Part shown: positions 8,584 to 17,656 of the stretch, piece after piece
Layout: the number at the start of each line of letters is the position of its first letter
Position numbering within the stretch: position 1 is the stretch's first letter
Assembly: GCA_016841745.1 (NCBI GenBank)
Contig: JAENYO010000003.1
Location: 186,001 to 250,000 of the forward strand
Origin: Acetomicrobium hydrogeniformans
Lineage (GTDB): Bacteria > Synergistota > Synergistia > Synergistales > JAFGMB01
Length of the DNA stretch: 64,000 bases
Direction of reading: 5' to 3'
Translations under genes and position numbers: made by a program
Notes under the pieces: model-generated
What the model was told of the DNA's origin: nothing
Databases searched by the model: none
Seen by the model: the letters and a program-made list of their open reading frames with translations, nothing else

Positions 8584-8755
8584 TCTAGTCCCCCCTCAAT
8601 TATTGTTGCTATGCTTTTTACTTTAATTCAGAATATTTATTCAGACAAGGGGTCGGGAAGATAAAAGACTTTAAAGGACTATAATCTCTAATGGAAGAGT
8701 TATTTCGTGATATTCCCTGCCTGAGAAACTGAAAATATATATGGAGGTTTCCCTT

Positions 8756-9805
8756 ATGATGGATGATAAAAAAGCTCAACTCACATTCAAAGAACAGGCC
8801 GAAGCACTTCATGAAAACAATCTGGTTGCGGATGCTCATTTTGACCTTCTTGACCTTGTCCTGGCTAAACGCCTGAAGGGCGAAAACAGGGTTATCGAAA
8901 AGGACTACCTTCCCGGACTGAGGGCTGGTGGTGTGGACCTGGTTATTTCTTCCCTTTTCGTGGAGAACGAGTTCCTGCCGGAAATGGGACTCAGAAGGAC
9001 CCTCGATCAGATAAGCGCCCTTTATTCCGAAATGGATGAAAGCCCGGGGCTTTTTTCGTTATGCCGTAATACCGAAGAGATCCGACAGGCCCGACAGAGA
9101 GGCGAGCTTGCCATAGTTCTTTCCTTTGAAGGACTTGATCCTATCGGTAACGACCTTTCCCTTTTAAGGATCTTTTATGAATTGGGAGTAAGAGGAGTGG
9201 GGCTCACTTGGAGCCGCCGCAATTACGCTGCCGATGGCTGTCTGTTTGATGAGGAGGAAGAAGGCAGGAAAGGTGGGCTTACCAGCTTCGGGATTCGGGT
9301 TATTCAGGAAGCAGTCCAGCTGGGAATGTACCTCGATATAAGTCATCTCAACGATGAGGGGGTGGAGGACCTTCTTGAATTCTATAATGGTCCGGTCATG
9401 GCCTCCCATTCGAACTGCCGGAATCTGGCCCCTGTGATGCGGAATCTCACCGATGATCAGATCCGCAGTCTGGCATCCCGGGGCGGGGTTATGGGAATGA
9501 ACGTCTGCAGCGCCTTTGTGGGTGACTCTGATAAAAACATGATGAGCGAAAAGGACCTTGCTTATCATGTCGATCATATACGCAACCTTGTCGGGATGGA
9601 CCATGTGGGATTCGGATTCGACTTCTGTGATGAATTGACGGACTTTTCCCAGCCCGGAGCCGAAAGGTTCTGCGACTGTATCAAGGGACACAGCCGATGT
9701 GTTGATCTTACTGCAGAATTGCTGGCCCGAGGCTACACCGAAGAGGATGCTGTAAAAGTCATGGGAGGCAATTTATTGCGTTTCCTCAAGGATACAGTAA
9801 AGTAG
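8756..9805 (+). CDS. Membrane dipeptidase family (peptidase M19) enzyme
   Basis: This 349-residue zinc dipeptidase hydrolyses dipeptides, in some members including those with a C-terminal D-residue. Zinc-site motifs are visible: D26-A-H28-F-D30, FEGLDPIG near 129 (bridging Glu), DISHLND near 200, SHSNCR near 221 and GFGFDF near 285. An upstream ATG at 8741 is part of the ribosome-binding site itself (ATGGAGG); GGAGG at 8743-8747 sits 8 nt before ATG 8756. There is no signal peptide, so the enzyme is cytosolic. It is divergent from the racemase-family gene, with a 172-nt shared control region. A TATAAT at 8680-8685 may be the -10 element, without a clear -35. Confidence 0.88.
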   Translation: MMDDKKAQLTFKEQAEALHENNLVADAHFDLLDLVLAKRLKGENRVIEKDYLPGLRAGGVDLVISSLFVENEFLPEMGLRRTLDQISALYSEMDESPGLFSLCRNTEEIRQARQRGELAIVLSFEGLDPIGNDLSLLRIFYELGVRGVGLTWSRRNYAADGCLFDEEEEGRKGGLTSFGIRVIQEAVQLGMYLDISHLNDEGVEDLLEFYNGPVMASHSNCRNLAPVMRNLTDDQIRSLASRGGVMGMNVCSAFVGDSDKNMMSEKDLAYHVDHIRNLVGMDHVGFGFDFCDELTDFSQPGAERFCDCIKGHSRCVDLTAELLARGYTEEDAVKVMGGNLLRFLKDTVK

Positions 9806-9931
9806 CCTGTTTTTCTGCTTGATATGTTATTTTGAAGTTTCTATATTCTGTATCTGTTATTTGCTTTCCTTTAGTTTATTCTGTTGATGTAAGTACGCCG
9901 GTAAAGAAATTTCAACAAGGGAGAAATTGAA

Positions 9932-10576
9932 ATGAACAATTTTTCAAGACGGATGATCAAGCTTTTGTTCGGCCTGTTCCTGTATGCCCTGGGAATAGTT
10001 GTTACCATGAAAGCCCATCTGGGTTTTGCACCATGGCAGGTATTCCACCAGGGTGTTTCCCTGACCATAGGTTTGCCTATCGGCAAGGTCAGCATACTTA
10101 CGGGATTTGTGATATGTATACTCGCGTACCTTTCCGGAGAGAAGCTTGGTCTTGGAACCATTCTTAACATGTTTCTGATAGGTATCTTCCTGGACTGGAT
10201 CCTGGAATCGAATGTCATACCTCAGATGAACGGTTTTATTTCCGGAATAATCATGATGTTCGTTGGTCTTTTCATAATTTCCTTTGCATCCTATTTTTAC
10301 ATCGGGTCTGGTTTTGGAGCAGGGCCGAGAGACAGTCTCATGGTAGCTATAGAGCGCAAGACCGGACTAGCTGTGGGTATTTCCAAGGGGATAATAGAGG
10401 GTTCTGCGGTAGTGGTGGGCTGGTTTCTGGGAGGTCCTGTAGGATTTGGAACGGTGATCGCAGCATTCGGAATAAGCTTCTGTATCCAGATAGTGTTCTC
10501 CCTGATGAAATTCGAGACCACACTGGTTAAGCATGGAACCCTGGGGGTAACCCTGCAGAATCTGAAAGCCTCTTGA
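9932..10576 (+). CDS. YczE/YyaS/YitT-type integral membrane protein, copy 1
   Basis: A 214-residue membrane protein with five to six hydrophobic helices, of the COG2364 (YczE/YyaS) type. Typical blocks are the N-terminal GLFLYALGI, LGFAPWQVFHQG, SILTGFVICI, EKLGLGTILNMFLIGIF, and the very conserved SGFGAGPRDSLMVA, then GWFLGGPVGFGT. The family has no established function; some members sit beside transport or secondary-metabolism genes. A paralogue about 80 percent identical over its full length, without gaps (counted by eye), lies at 31696-32340. It follows the dipeptidase by 126 nt and ends before a strong hairpin. Confidence 0.8.
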   Translation: MNNFSRRMIKLLFGLFLYALGIVVTMKAHLGFAPWQVFHQGVSLTIGLPIGKVSILTGFVICILAYLSGEKLGLGTILNMFLIGIFLDWILESNVIPQMNGFISGIIMMFVGLFIISFASYFYIGSGFGAGPRDSLMVAIERKTGLAVGISKGIIEGSAVVVGWFLGGPVGFGTVIAAFGISFCIQIVFSLMKFETTLVKHGTLGVTLQNLKAS

Positions 10577-10610
10577 GGACTTAATAAATAAACTGTAATA
10601 AGGATCCTAT

Positions 10611-10648
10611 ACAAGACGAGGCCCGGATCTCTCCGGGCCTCGTCTTGT
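10611..10648. terminator. Bidirectional terminator-like hairpin
   Basis: Perfect 16-bp stem ACAAGACGAGGCCCGG (10611-10626) with its complement at 10633-10648 and a 6-nt loop. It lies between convergent genes (YczE type and beta-helix protein). T-runs are short on both sides. Confidence 0.65.
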
Positions 10649-10664
10649 TCTGTGGAATGGTGAT

Positions 10665-12239
10665 TTAGATATTCTTTTTAAACCTTGCAAGAGCGAGGAG
10701 GGGAAGGATGAGCAGTAGAAGGCCAGGTATAGATGCTCCGGTGTTACAGCCGCCGCCGGAACTTTCCTCTCCGGAGATGTAAGGGCTTTCCCTCCATGGG
10801 GAATAATCTACATATTCTGAAACCGTGTCTCCGAGGCCGTTGGGGTTGTCGTAAGAGGGGGTGTCCATAGCAGAATCAGGGTCATAAGGGCCGCTTGGGT
10901 CCCCCCACCAGTTGTTTTTCGCGTCGATCAGGGTCCCGGGGACGGTGTCGTTAAGAAGGCCGTATGTCAGGTTGCCTTCAAAATTGTTGTTCTCAACCAC
11001 GAAGATTGAATCTTCCAGGTAATTTTCGTGACTGATGTACAGTCCATAATCATTGTCAAGAAAACTGTTGTGTCGGACTTCAACCTTTCCAGTGCTACCA
11101 TAGAATAGATTTTCAAAGTCAAGACCATCTTCTTCACACTCGAAAATAACATTTTCCTCGCAGTATAAATTGAATCCACTGGCGTTACTTGTATATCCGA
11201 TATATTTCAGATGGATACCGTCTCCATTTCCCGAATCTGGGAAACAATCTGCTATTACATTCTTACGCAGATAAATTGAACCCGTCATATCCGCGAATAA
11301 TTCTACAAGGTAAATTCCGCAGTTACCGCCGGTTATTTTGTTTTCATCCACATAAACCAACAATGGATCTGATCCGGATACCCCGAGTTTTTCTATATGG
11401 ATCCCGGAATCATAATCACCGGTAACGGTATTTCCTTTGACCCATGTGGTTCTTTCCGCGTTATTCATGTAAATGCCGTAACTTCCATTGGTTCCTGAAA
11501 AATCTATATTGTTGTTTTCGATCTTGAAAGATACTGATTCCCCGTCAGGGTCTATTTCATCAACATAAATGCCGGCAGTACTGCATTCATAAAGACTGTT
11601 GTCTGATATTTCTACGTTTCCGCCGTAAATGTAATTCAAAATGATTCCACTTGATGGTCCATCTACGGAGTTGTCAAGGATTTTTATATCCACATCCTGG
11701 TAAAGCCCCATATCTCCTTCCATGAAGATCCCGTTTCCAGTGCTGTATACAATATTGTCTTCGATAGTAAAGGAACAACCATCAATTTCTGCGTTCCAAT
11801 GGAAGTAAATTCCGGTTTGTGTATTGGAGATCCAGTTTGATGAGAGTTTCACATCTTCAGTCTGGTTTACATTGACAGCTATTCCACAGTCAGAATTTTC
11901 TATGGTGAATTTTTCGACTGTTAGACCGTTGCCTGTAAGCTCGATCCCGTAGTTTACGCCATCGATGGTGGCACCCCAGGTGACCAGGGACCTGAGGGTA
12001 AGCCTGTCCTTATAGACGATAACGTCTTCGTAATAAGTTCCTGCTTCAACCAGTATGGTGTCTCCATCGGAAGCACTGTCAACGGCTTCCTGGATGGTGG
12101 CGAAAGGCTGGGACTGGGTTCCTGGATCGCTGTCACTTCCATCTGTAGCTACATACCAGGTATCAGCGAAACCTGCTCCTGCGGCCAGTAGAAGAAGTAT
12201 CAGAGAAAATGCGACCGTTAACCAGATGCATCTCTTCAT
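10665..12239 (-). CDS. Secreted right-handed beta-helix protein with Synergist-CTERM sorting signal
   Basis: This 524-residue surface or periplasmic protein opens with a Sec signal peptide (basic MKR, hydrophobic core, cleavage after GAGFA near residue 25). It continues with a DUF1565-like start (WYVATDGSDSDPGTQSQPFATIQEAV) and then a long series of parallel beta-helix coils (repeated IxxNxI / GIYxxx units, about residues 60-460), the pectate-lyase-like fold. The C-terminus has SGGGCNTG, a hydrophobic stretch (GLLLLILPLLALA) and RFKKN, which matches the Synergist-CTERM sorting signal with its invariant cysteine. No lyase catalytic set was identified, so adhesion or binding is as likely as polysaccharide cleavage. 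GGAGAG precedes ATG 12239. Confidence 0.85.
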   Translation of the reverse strand: MKRCIWLTVAFSLILLLLAAGAGFADTWYVATDGSDSDPGTQSQPFATIQEAVDSASDGDTILVEAGTYYEDVIVYKDRLTLRSLVTWGATIDGVNYGIELTGNGLTVEKFTIENSDCGIAVNVNQTEDVKLSSNWISNTQTGIYFHWNAEIDGCSFTIEDNIVYSTGNGIFMEGDMGLYQDVDIKILDNSVDGPSSGIILNYIYGGNVEISDNSLYECSTAGIYVDEIDPDGESVSFKIENNNIDFSGTNGSYGIYMNNAERTTWVKGNTVTGDYDSGIHIEKLGVSGSDPLLVYVDENKITGGNCGIYLVELFADMTGSIYLRKNVIADCFPDSGNGDGIHLKYIGYTSNASGFNLYCEENVIFECEEDGLDFENLFYGSTGKVEVRHNSFLDNDYGLYISHENYLEDSIFVVENNNFEGNLTYGLLNDTVPGTLIDAKNNWWGDPSGPYDPDSAMDTPSYDNPNGLGDTVSEYVDYSPWRESPYISGEESSGGGCNTGASIPGLLLLILPLLALARFKKNI

Positions 12240-12563
12240 CTTGCTGTCACTCTCCTTTCAAATATGGACAACAGAAATGCTGCTGTTTCTTTTGTTAGTC
12301 ATAACTTGCAGGTACGAAAGAACATAGATAATCAGCTGTGTTCAGAGAGAAGGAAAGTAGGGATATAAAGATATATGGAAGTGCACATTCCGCTACAGGT
12401 ATTGGGGCATAAGTGCAATTTCATTATATAGTTAATCATTCCTATTACAAGTAAAATCTTGAATGGAGCCTGGGTGAGCGGAAAATGGAGTTTACTAATC
12501 CCAGGAATCATGGTTGGCTGTATCTTTGTAGAAATCAAGATGCAGTCAGGTATGTTACAAGAC
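12240..12563. other. Non-coding stretch between divergent genes
   Basis: Upstream region of the beta-helix gene (minus strand) and of the ABC operon (plus strand). No supported gene; short frames here lack ribosome-binding sites. Apart from the promoter at 12564-12591, nothing was recognised up to 12723. Confidence 0.4.
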
Positions 12564-12591
12564 TTTACATTTTGCCCAGACAGTTTATAAT
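12564..12591 (+). promoter_or_regulatory. Probable promoter of the ABC importer operon
   Basis: TTTACA at 12564-12569, a 16-nt spacer and TATAAT at 12586-12591. The leader to ATG 12724 would be about 125 nt. Confidence 0.45.
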
Positions 12592-12723
12592 TTTCCATGT
12601 AATTAACTCTTCTCACCGTTACATAAATGAAATATATTTATAACCCTTTCTTTACAGTTCAGTAGTAGCATAGCTTTTTAACGGATATCTATCAAACATC
12701 CCAGAAGCGAAAAGGCTGGAAAA

Positions 12724-13536
12724 ATGATAAAAAAATCCCTCTTCCTGACTGTCGGTATCATGTATCTTTTCTTCATAATAGCTCCTATTATCCTGATGAT
12801 GATTGGGTCTTTCGGTGAAAAATGGTTTGGAACCCTTCTCCCGACAGGTTTTACTTTTGAATGGTACGCAAAGCTGTTCAGCAGGCTCATGTATGTGAGA
12901 GCGATGAAGATGAGCCTGCAGGTGGCTTCTTTGACGGTACTCATAAATGCCTTCCTGGCTATCTCTTCTGTTTATGCGGTGTATGTTCTGAATAAGGACT
13001 GGCTTACCAGGGCCTTTGATTTTATAATTCTTCTTCCTATCGCTGTCCCGCCTGTAGTAATGGGGTTGGGGCTTGTCCAGGCTTTCAACTGGCCAGGCTT
13101 TTCTCTTGTGGGGACTTGGCAGCTTCTCCTGGGGGCCCATGTGATATTCACCATGCCCTTCATGCTCAAACCTCTGATGGCCAACATGGAACTGATAGGC
13201 TGGAATACCCTGGAGGATGCAGCCCTTTCGTTGGGGGCGTCGCCTCTTTTCCTCGCCCGCAAAGTTCTTGTGCCCAATTTGCTTCCTGGACTGATATCCG
13301 GTTCCATAATGACCTTTGCCATGTCCCTTGGAGAATTCCAGCTTGCCGTTATGGTGACCGGATCGACTTCCCAGACCTATCCGGTTGTCCTTTACCAGGC
13401 TTTTTACGTCAGTACCGGTTTTGCCTGTGCAGCAACAACCCTTCTAGTCCTTATGTCCATTGTCAGTCTTTTCGGGGTGATCGGTATGAGTTTTATTTTC
13501 AGAACGAGAATAGACAAAGTTAGCCTTTCTGCATAA
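12724..13536 (+). CDS. ABC importer permease, PotC/CysW type
   Basis: A 270-residue inner-membrane permease with six helices. The cytoplasmic EAA loop that contacts the ATPase is clear (EDAALSLGASPLFLARKVLVPNLLPG, about residues 165-190). The sequence fits the binding-protein-dependent group serving polyamines, iron(III), thiamine or phosphonates. It is the first gene of an operon whose second permease is the last gene (16242-17078). The start ATG has only a weak upstream purine run (GGCTGGAAAA). Its stop is followed after about 17 nt by the SLOG gene. Confidence 0.85.
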   Translation: MIKKSLFLTVGIMYLFFIIAPIILMMIGSFGEKWFGTLLPTGFTFEWYAKLFSRLMYVRAMKMSLQVASLTVLINAFLAISSVYAVYVLNKDWLTRAFDFIILLPIAVPPVVMGLGLVQAFNWPGFSLVGTWQLLLGAHVIFTMPFMLKPLMANMELIGWNTLEDAALSLGASPLFLARKVLVPNLLPGLISGSIMTFAMSLGEFQLAVMVTGSTSQTYPVVLYQAFYVSTGFACAATTLLVLMSIVSLFGVIGMSFIFRTRIDKVSLSA

Positions 13537-13553
13537 TAGGGGGTGTGCCAATC

Positions 13554-14063
13554 TTGTTGAACAGTTCGGATGCTACAATAATTGTTTCGGTTATAGGTAC
13601 ATCAACGGCTTCGAGTGAGATATATGCCCTTGCCCTTGAGGTGGGAAGGCTGCTTGTCCGAAGAGGATGTATTGTGGCCTGCGGAGGAAGAGGCGGGGTT
13701 ATGGAGGCGGTATGCCGGGGAGCTTTCGAGGAGGAAGGGATATCCATAGGATTTCTGCCTGGTGGTATAGAAGAAGCTAATTCCTACGTTACCATTCCCA
13801 TTCCGACCGGTCTGGGTGAAGCCCGGAATCTTCTGGTAGTTTCAGCCGGGAAAGCTGTCATATCGATCGGCAGTGCCTTTGGGACCCTGTCAGAGATCGG
13901 TTTTGCCCTCAAGTCCGGGAAGCCTCTTGTGGGCCTTGCAACCTGGAAAGCTATTGATGAAGAAGGAAATATATTTCCTGCAATGATGGCATCCTGTCCC
14001 GAAGAGGCAGTAGAGATGGCTCTTTCTTCCATATCTGGAGGTAATGATCTTGTCAAAGGTTGA
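13554..14063 (+). CDS. SLOG-family (TIGR00725-like) Rossmann nucleotide-binding protein
   Basis: About 169 residues with the fold of the LOG/DprA-like (SLOG) superfamily: VSVIGTSTAS at the start, ACGGRGGVMEAVCRGAFEEEG (the GG-x-GG-xME-type loop), and IPTGLGEARNLLVVSAGKAVISIGSAFGTLSEIGFALKSGKPL. It matches the uncharacterised group labelled TIGR00725. GTG 13545 has its purine run (AGGGGG, 13538-13543) only 1 nt away, so TTG 13554, 10 nt away, is the more likely start. The end overlaps the next gene by 14-20 nt, so translation is probably coupled. Unusually, it sits inside an ABC importer operon; a link to the transported nucleotide- or vitamin-like ligand is inference. Confidence 0.75.
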   Translation: MLNSSDATIIVSVIGTSTASSEIYALALEVGRLLVRRGCIVACGGRGGVMEAVCRGAFEEEGISIGFLPGGIEEANSYVTIPIPTGLGEARNLLVVSAGKAVISIGSAFGTLSEIGFALKSGKPLVGLATWKAIDEEGNIFPAMMASCPEEAVEMALSSISGGNDLVKG

Positions 14064-15102
14064 ACTCAGGGGCGTAACAAAAAAATTTGGCAGGACTACT
14101 GCCATATCTTCTCTTGATCTTTGTGTCGAGAAAAGTGAGTTCCTTTCCCTGGTCGGTCCCTCTGGTTGCGGCAAAACAACTACCTTGAGGCTTATAGCAG
14201 GTTTTATCCGTCCCGATTCGGGAAAAGTGCTGATTGGAAACAAAGATATGAACAGGGTCAGTGTTAAAAACAGGGATGTGGGGATCGTCTTCCAGAATTA
14301 TGCCCTTTTCCCGAATATGACAGCTTCGGAAAATGTTGCTTTTGGCATGAAGGCAAGAAAGGCAGAGCAGGGGACGATAACTACCAGAGTTACGGAACTG
14401 CTCGAAATGGTGGGTCTTTCAGCAAAGGCAACTTCCTTCCCTAATGAACTTTCCGGAGGTCAGCAGCAGAGAATAGCCCTCGCCAGGGCTTTGGCCATCG
14501 AGCCCAGAGTGCTCCTTCTGGATGAACCCCTCTCTGCACTTGATGCCAAAGTAAGAAATACGCTGAGATTTGAGATCAAAAGGATCCAGCAGGAAAGCGG
14601 TATAACCACCATTTATGTGACTCACGACCAGGAGGAAGCCCTTGCCATCTCTGACAGGGTAGCCCTGATGAATTCTGGCAGGATAGAACAGATAGGTACT
14701 CCAGGACAGATCTACTCTAGACCGTCAACCCTTTTTTCGGCCAATTTTGTAGGGGTTAACAACCTTATTAAGGGTGATTACAAGGGAAATGAGATCTTTA
14801 GATGGGCTGGAGGTACTGTGTCTGCTGCCTGTAGTTGCGGGTTAAAGCCGGGAAGATGCTGGTTATCCATAAGACCGGAAAAGATAAAGATCGAGAAGAC
14901 AGAAGAAAGTCAGTCCAATTCTGTGAGTGGTGTCTGCAGGGGAAAGATCTTTCTCGGTCCCCTTGTCAGACTTGCTGTTGAAAGCTATGGAGAGATGTTT
15001 CTTGTGGACCTTCTGAATGAGAACCTTCAGGAAATATCTACAGGTAAAAGAATGGATCTCTATTTTGCTCCCGAAAATACTCTTCTCATAAGAGAGGAAT
15101 AA
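14050..15102 (+). CDS. ABC importer ATPase (PotA/FbpC type)
   Basis: This cytoplasmic ATPase of about 350 residues energises the adjacent permeases. Walker A GPSGCGKTT is near residue 38, the Q-loop in VFQNYALFPNMT near 82, signature LSGGQQQRIALARAL near 135, Walker B VLLLDEPLSALD near 155 and switch His in VTHDQEEAL near 190. A C-terminal TOBE-like domain (SIRPEKIKIEK) follows. ATG 14044 is only 2 nt after GGAGGT, whereas TTG 14050 is 8 nt after it and is preferred; both are in the same frame. It overlaps the SLOG gene. Confidence 0.9.
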   Translation: MSKVELRGVTKKFGRTTAISSLDLCVEKSEFLSLVGPSGCGKTTTLRLIAGFIRPDSGKVLIGNKDMNRVSVKNRDVGIVFQNYALFPNMTASENVAFGMKARKAEQGTITTRVTELLEMVGLSAKATSFPNELSGGQQQRIALARALAIEPRVLLLDEPLSALDAKVRNTLRFEIKRIQQESGITTIYVTHDQEEALAISDRVALMNSGRIEQIGTPGQIYSRPSTLFSANFVGVNNLIKGDYKGNEIFRWAGGTVSAACSCGLKPGRCWLSIRPEKIKIEKTEESQSNSVSGVCRGKIFLGPLVRLAVESYGEMFLVDLLNENLQEISTGKRMDLYFAPENTLLIREE

Positions 15103-15159
15103 GATTTCCCGGATGGACCGGGGAAAAATACAAACCTGTTTACAGGGAGGTGTTGAAGT

Positions 15160-16233
15160 ATGCGTAAGCTTATGGTTCTTTTTGTTTTAGTGTCCCTTTG
15201 CTTTGCAGGGGCAACTTCAGCGGATATCACCAAGGAACTATATCCTGGTGAAAGGGATCTCTATGAAGCAGCAAAGAAGGAAAGCGGTCTTAACAGTTAT
15301 GACACAGGACCCACATGGGCTAACTGGCAGGCTCTTTTTGACGGTTTTGAAGCAAGGTACGGAATCCAGATCAACTATAATGATCTTGGAAGCGGTGCCA
15401 CAGTTGTTCGTCTCGATAAGGAGAAGAACAACCCCCAGGGCGATACTGCCTATTATTTCATGCCCTTCGGAGCAGCAGCCGGAGATAAAGGTCTGACTGA
15501 ACCCTTCAAGCCCACTAATTTTGACAGGATCCCCAAGACCCTCAAGGATTCCGAAGGCAAGTGGTTCTGTATTCACAAGGCTACTATTGTCTTCGTGATC
15601 AACAAGAAGCTTGTGAAGGATGTTCCCATGGGATGGCAGGATCTGCTTGAGTCCAGGTACAAGAAGTCGGTTGTCTATCTAGACCCAAGGACCACCGGTA
15701 TCGGTTACGCCATAACCATAGCCACTACCTATGCGAATGGTGGAAACCTGGATAACATGGAGACGGGTATCAACTATCTTGCCGAGCTTCAGAAGGCCGG
15801 AAATGTCCGCATGATAGAGAAAACTACAGAATATGACAAGTTCATCAAGGGTGAGATCCCCGTCTGGATCACCTACGATATGAATGCCTACAGGGCAAAA
15901 TACATAGCAGGCCTCGGTGATGATATTGAGATCGTCATACCGGAAGAGGGAACAATTGCTTCCCCCTATGCCATCAGCCTCGTAAAGGGCGGACCCAACC
16001 CCAACGCCGGAAAACTCTGGCTCAACTACATTACATCCGAAGAAGGCCAGGGGCTCTTCGCCAAAGGCTTTGTCCGGCCAATCCTTCCGGGATTCGATTT
16101 CCCGGAAGAAGTGGCTGACAAGTTCCTTCCCGATTCAGACTATGAAAGAGTTATGGATGTAGACTGGGTGAAAGCAAAGGAAGTACAGAAAGAAGCTTCA
16201 GATCTTTGGGGCAGCAAGGTTCTTGGAGAGTAG
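15160..16233 (+). CDS. ABC importer periplasmic substrate-binding protein (AfuA/iron-polyamine type)
   Basis: A 357-residue exported binding protein. The signal peptide is MRKLMVLFVLVSLCFAGATSA, with cleavage near residue 21. The mature part follows the two-lobe pattern of class II (family 1/6) binding proteins, with DTGPTWANWQALFDGFE early, GSGATVVRLDKEKNNPQGD near residue 80, a VFVINKKLV hinge strand and a late KGGPNPNAGKLWLNYITSEEGQ block. Related proteins bind iron(III), phosphonates, sugar phosphates or thiamine. No tyrosine set for iron could be confirmed, so the ligand remains open. GGGAGGTG lies 7-9 nt before ATG 15160. Confidence 0.82.
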   Translation: MRKLMVLFVLVSLCFAGATSADITKELYPGERDLYEAAKKESGLNSYDTGPTWANWQALFDGFEARYGIQINYNDLGSGATVVRLDKEKNNPQGDTAYYFMPFGAAAGDKGLTEPFKPTNFDRIPKTLKDSEGKWFCIHKATIVFVINKKLVKDVPMGWQDLLESRYKKSVVYLDPRTTGIGYAITIATTYANGGNLDNMETGINYLAELQKAGNVRMIEKTTEYDKFIKGEIPVWITYDMNAYRAKYIAGLGDDIEIVIPEEGTIASPYAISLVKGGPNPNAGKLWLNYITSEEGQGLFAKGFVRPILPGFDFPEEVADKFLPDSDYERVMDVDWVKAKEVQKEASDLWGSKVLGE

Positions 16234-16241
16234 CAAAGACA

Positions 16242-17078
16242 ATGGAACGCCGGGGCTGGATATATATACTGCTTCTTCCCATAACGATCGTTCTGGCAGT
16301 GTTCCTGCTTTGGCCCTTTGTGCTTGTTTTCTTGGAAAGCCTCTTCTCCGAGGGGAGGCTTTCCCTTGTCAATTACACATCTCTTTTCATTAAAGGGCTT
16401 TACCGGGAATCCCTTGCTACAAGTCTTATCCTGTCTTTCAGCACCGCTCTTCTGGGTACTTTGATCGGGATTCCCCTTTCGTATGCTCTTCACAAAAGCG
16501 GCCGAAAAACAAGAGGTTTTCTTCTTTCCATAAACGCCATTCCCCTCACCTTCAGCGGACTTGTGGTAGGTTTTTCTTTCATAGTTCTTCTGGGGACGAG
16601 CGGATTTTTCACTCTTCTGCTTAAACAGTTCTTCGGCATAAATCCTCTTGAATTTTCAGCCTTCCTCTTCACCTGGAGAGGGCTCATGGTGGCCTATCTC
16701 TACTTCCTGATCCCGAGGATGATCCTTACCATGATCTCCGCATGGAGCAATGCCAACTGGAGCCTTCTGGAAGCTGCAGTCAGTCTTGGGGCAGGGCCTT
16801 TTACAGTGCTGTTCAAGGTTTTGCTGCCCATGCTTGGGCCCGCTATCCTTGCTGGTTCTTCTCTTCTTTTTGCCGTAAGCATGGGAGCCTATGGAACAGC
16901 TTTTGCCCTCACAGGAGTGGCCGTGAAGATCCTTCCCCTCGTTATTTTTACCCATGTATCGGATCTGGCCGCTGATATTGAAAAGGCCGATTCCCTTGCT
17001 GTGGTTCTTGCTCTGGTCACAACCGGAGTGATACTTCTCTACGAGCAGGTTTTTTCCCGAAAACTTGTGAAAAGGTAA
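16242..17078 (+). CDS. ABC importer permease, PotB/CysU type
   Basis: The 278-residue second permease of the system has six helices and an EAA loop (EAAVSLGAGPFTVLFKVLLPMLGP, about residues 180-205). The open frame begins at TTG 16206 inside the previous gene, but ATG 16242 gives a normal N-terminus (MERRGWIYILLLP) with GGAG 13 nt upstream. Starting just after the binding-protein stop, it closes the operon permease-SLOG-ATPase-binding protein-permease. The order is unusual because the two permeases bracket the rest. No strong terminator follows. Confidence 0.87.
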   Translation: MERRGWIYILLLPITIVLAVFLLWPFVLVFLESLFSEGRLSLVNYTSLFIKGLYRESLATSLILSFSTALLGTLIGIPLSYALHKSGRKTRGFLLSINAIPLTFSGLVVGFSFIVLLGTSGFFTLLLKQFFGINPLEFSAFLFTWRGLMVAYLYFLIPRMILTMISAWSNANWSLLEAAVSLGAGPFTVLFKVLLPMLGPAILAGSSLLFAVSMGAYGTAFALTGVAVKILPLVIFTHVSDLAADIEKADSLAVVLALVTTGVILLYEQVFSRKLVKR

Positions 17079-17445
17079 GAAACAGGAAAAATATACCTAA
17101 CGTTATAAATAGTGTATTTTATTCCACAGTTATATTTTTCTTAGAATAAAAAACGACTTCTGAATTTATGGCGAGTAATAATAGAAATATGAATATTTTT
17201 CAATGGGTCCAATTTTAGCAACTTTTTCGCATTTTAACTGGACCACTTTTCGGGGAGCAGGTCACATAACTGTAAATTCATCTTAATGGATATTGATTTC
17301 CCTGACAAGCAGAACATTGATGTACATGGAATACTCAGACAATGGCAGAGTAACTGGAATTTATTGTTCATATCCTGCATAGGGGGAATCTTTACGAAGT
17401 CTACTTATATTATCATCATGAATCAATGATATTTCACTGCTCTAC
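17079..17445. other. Non-coding stretch before the GH13 cluster
   Basis: AT-rich, no gene. At 17214-17246 GGGTCCAATTTTAGC and TTTTAACTGGACC form a partial inverted arrangement, followed by ACTTTTCGGGG; this resembles the repeats found at some insertion-sequence ends and may mark an old insertion. The assignment is weak. A promoter follows at 17446-17475. Confidence 0.3.
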
Positions 17446-17475
17446 TTGGAAATCGTAAAGCCATTGGGGTATAAT
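17446..17475 (+). promoter_or_regulatory. Probable promoter of the glgE-treS-glgB segment
   Basis: TTGGAA at 17446-17451, an 18-nt spacer and TATAAT at 17470-17475. It would give a leader of about 175 nt before ATG 17657. Confidence 0.4.
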
Positions 17476-17656
17476 TATGAGTAATTGGTTAAACACGGGG
17501 GCCTGTGAGTTCTAGATAAATCTGCTTTTTCATTGTTATTCTCATCGTAAACCATCCTTTCCCTTTTCCTGTAATTAAGATTAATTCTATTAAAGAGGAT
17601 ATTAAAACCCATAATTTTCCCCAGTATTTCCCCGATTTAGAGGGAGTGATCTCAGT

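Noticed and set aside
9164-9691. 175-codon minus-strand frame in the dipeptidase gene
   Set aside because: Shadow of the M19 dipeptidase, whose zinc motifs are intact on the plus strand.
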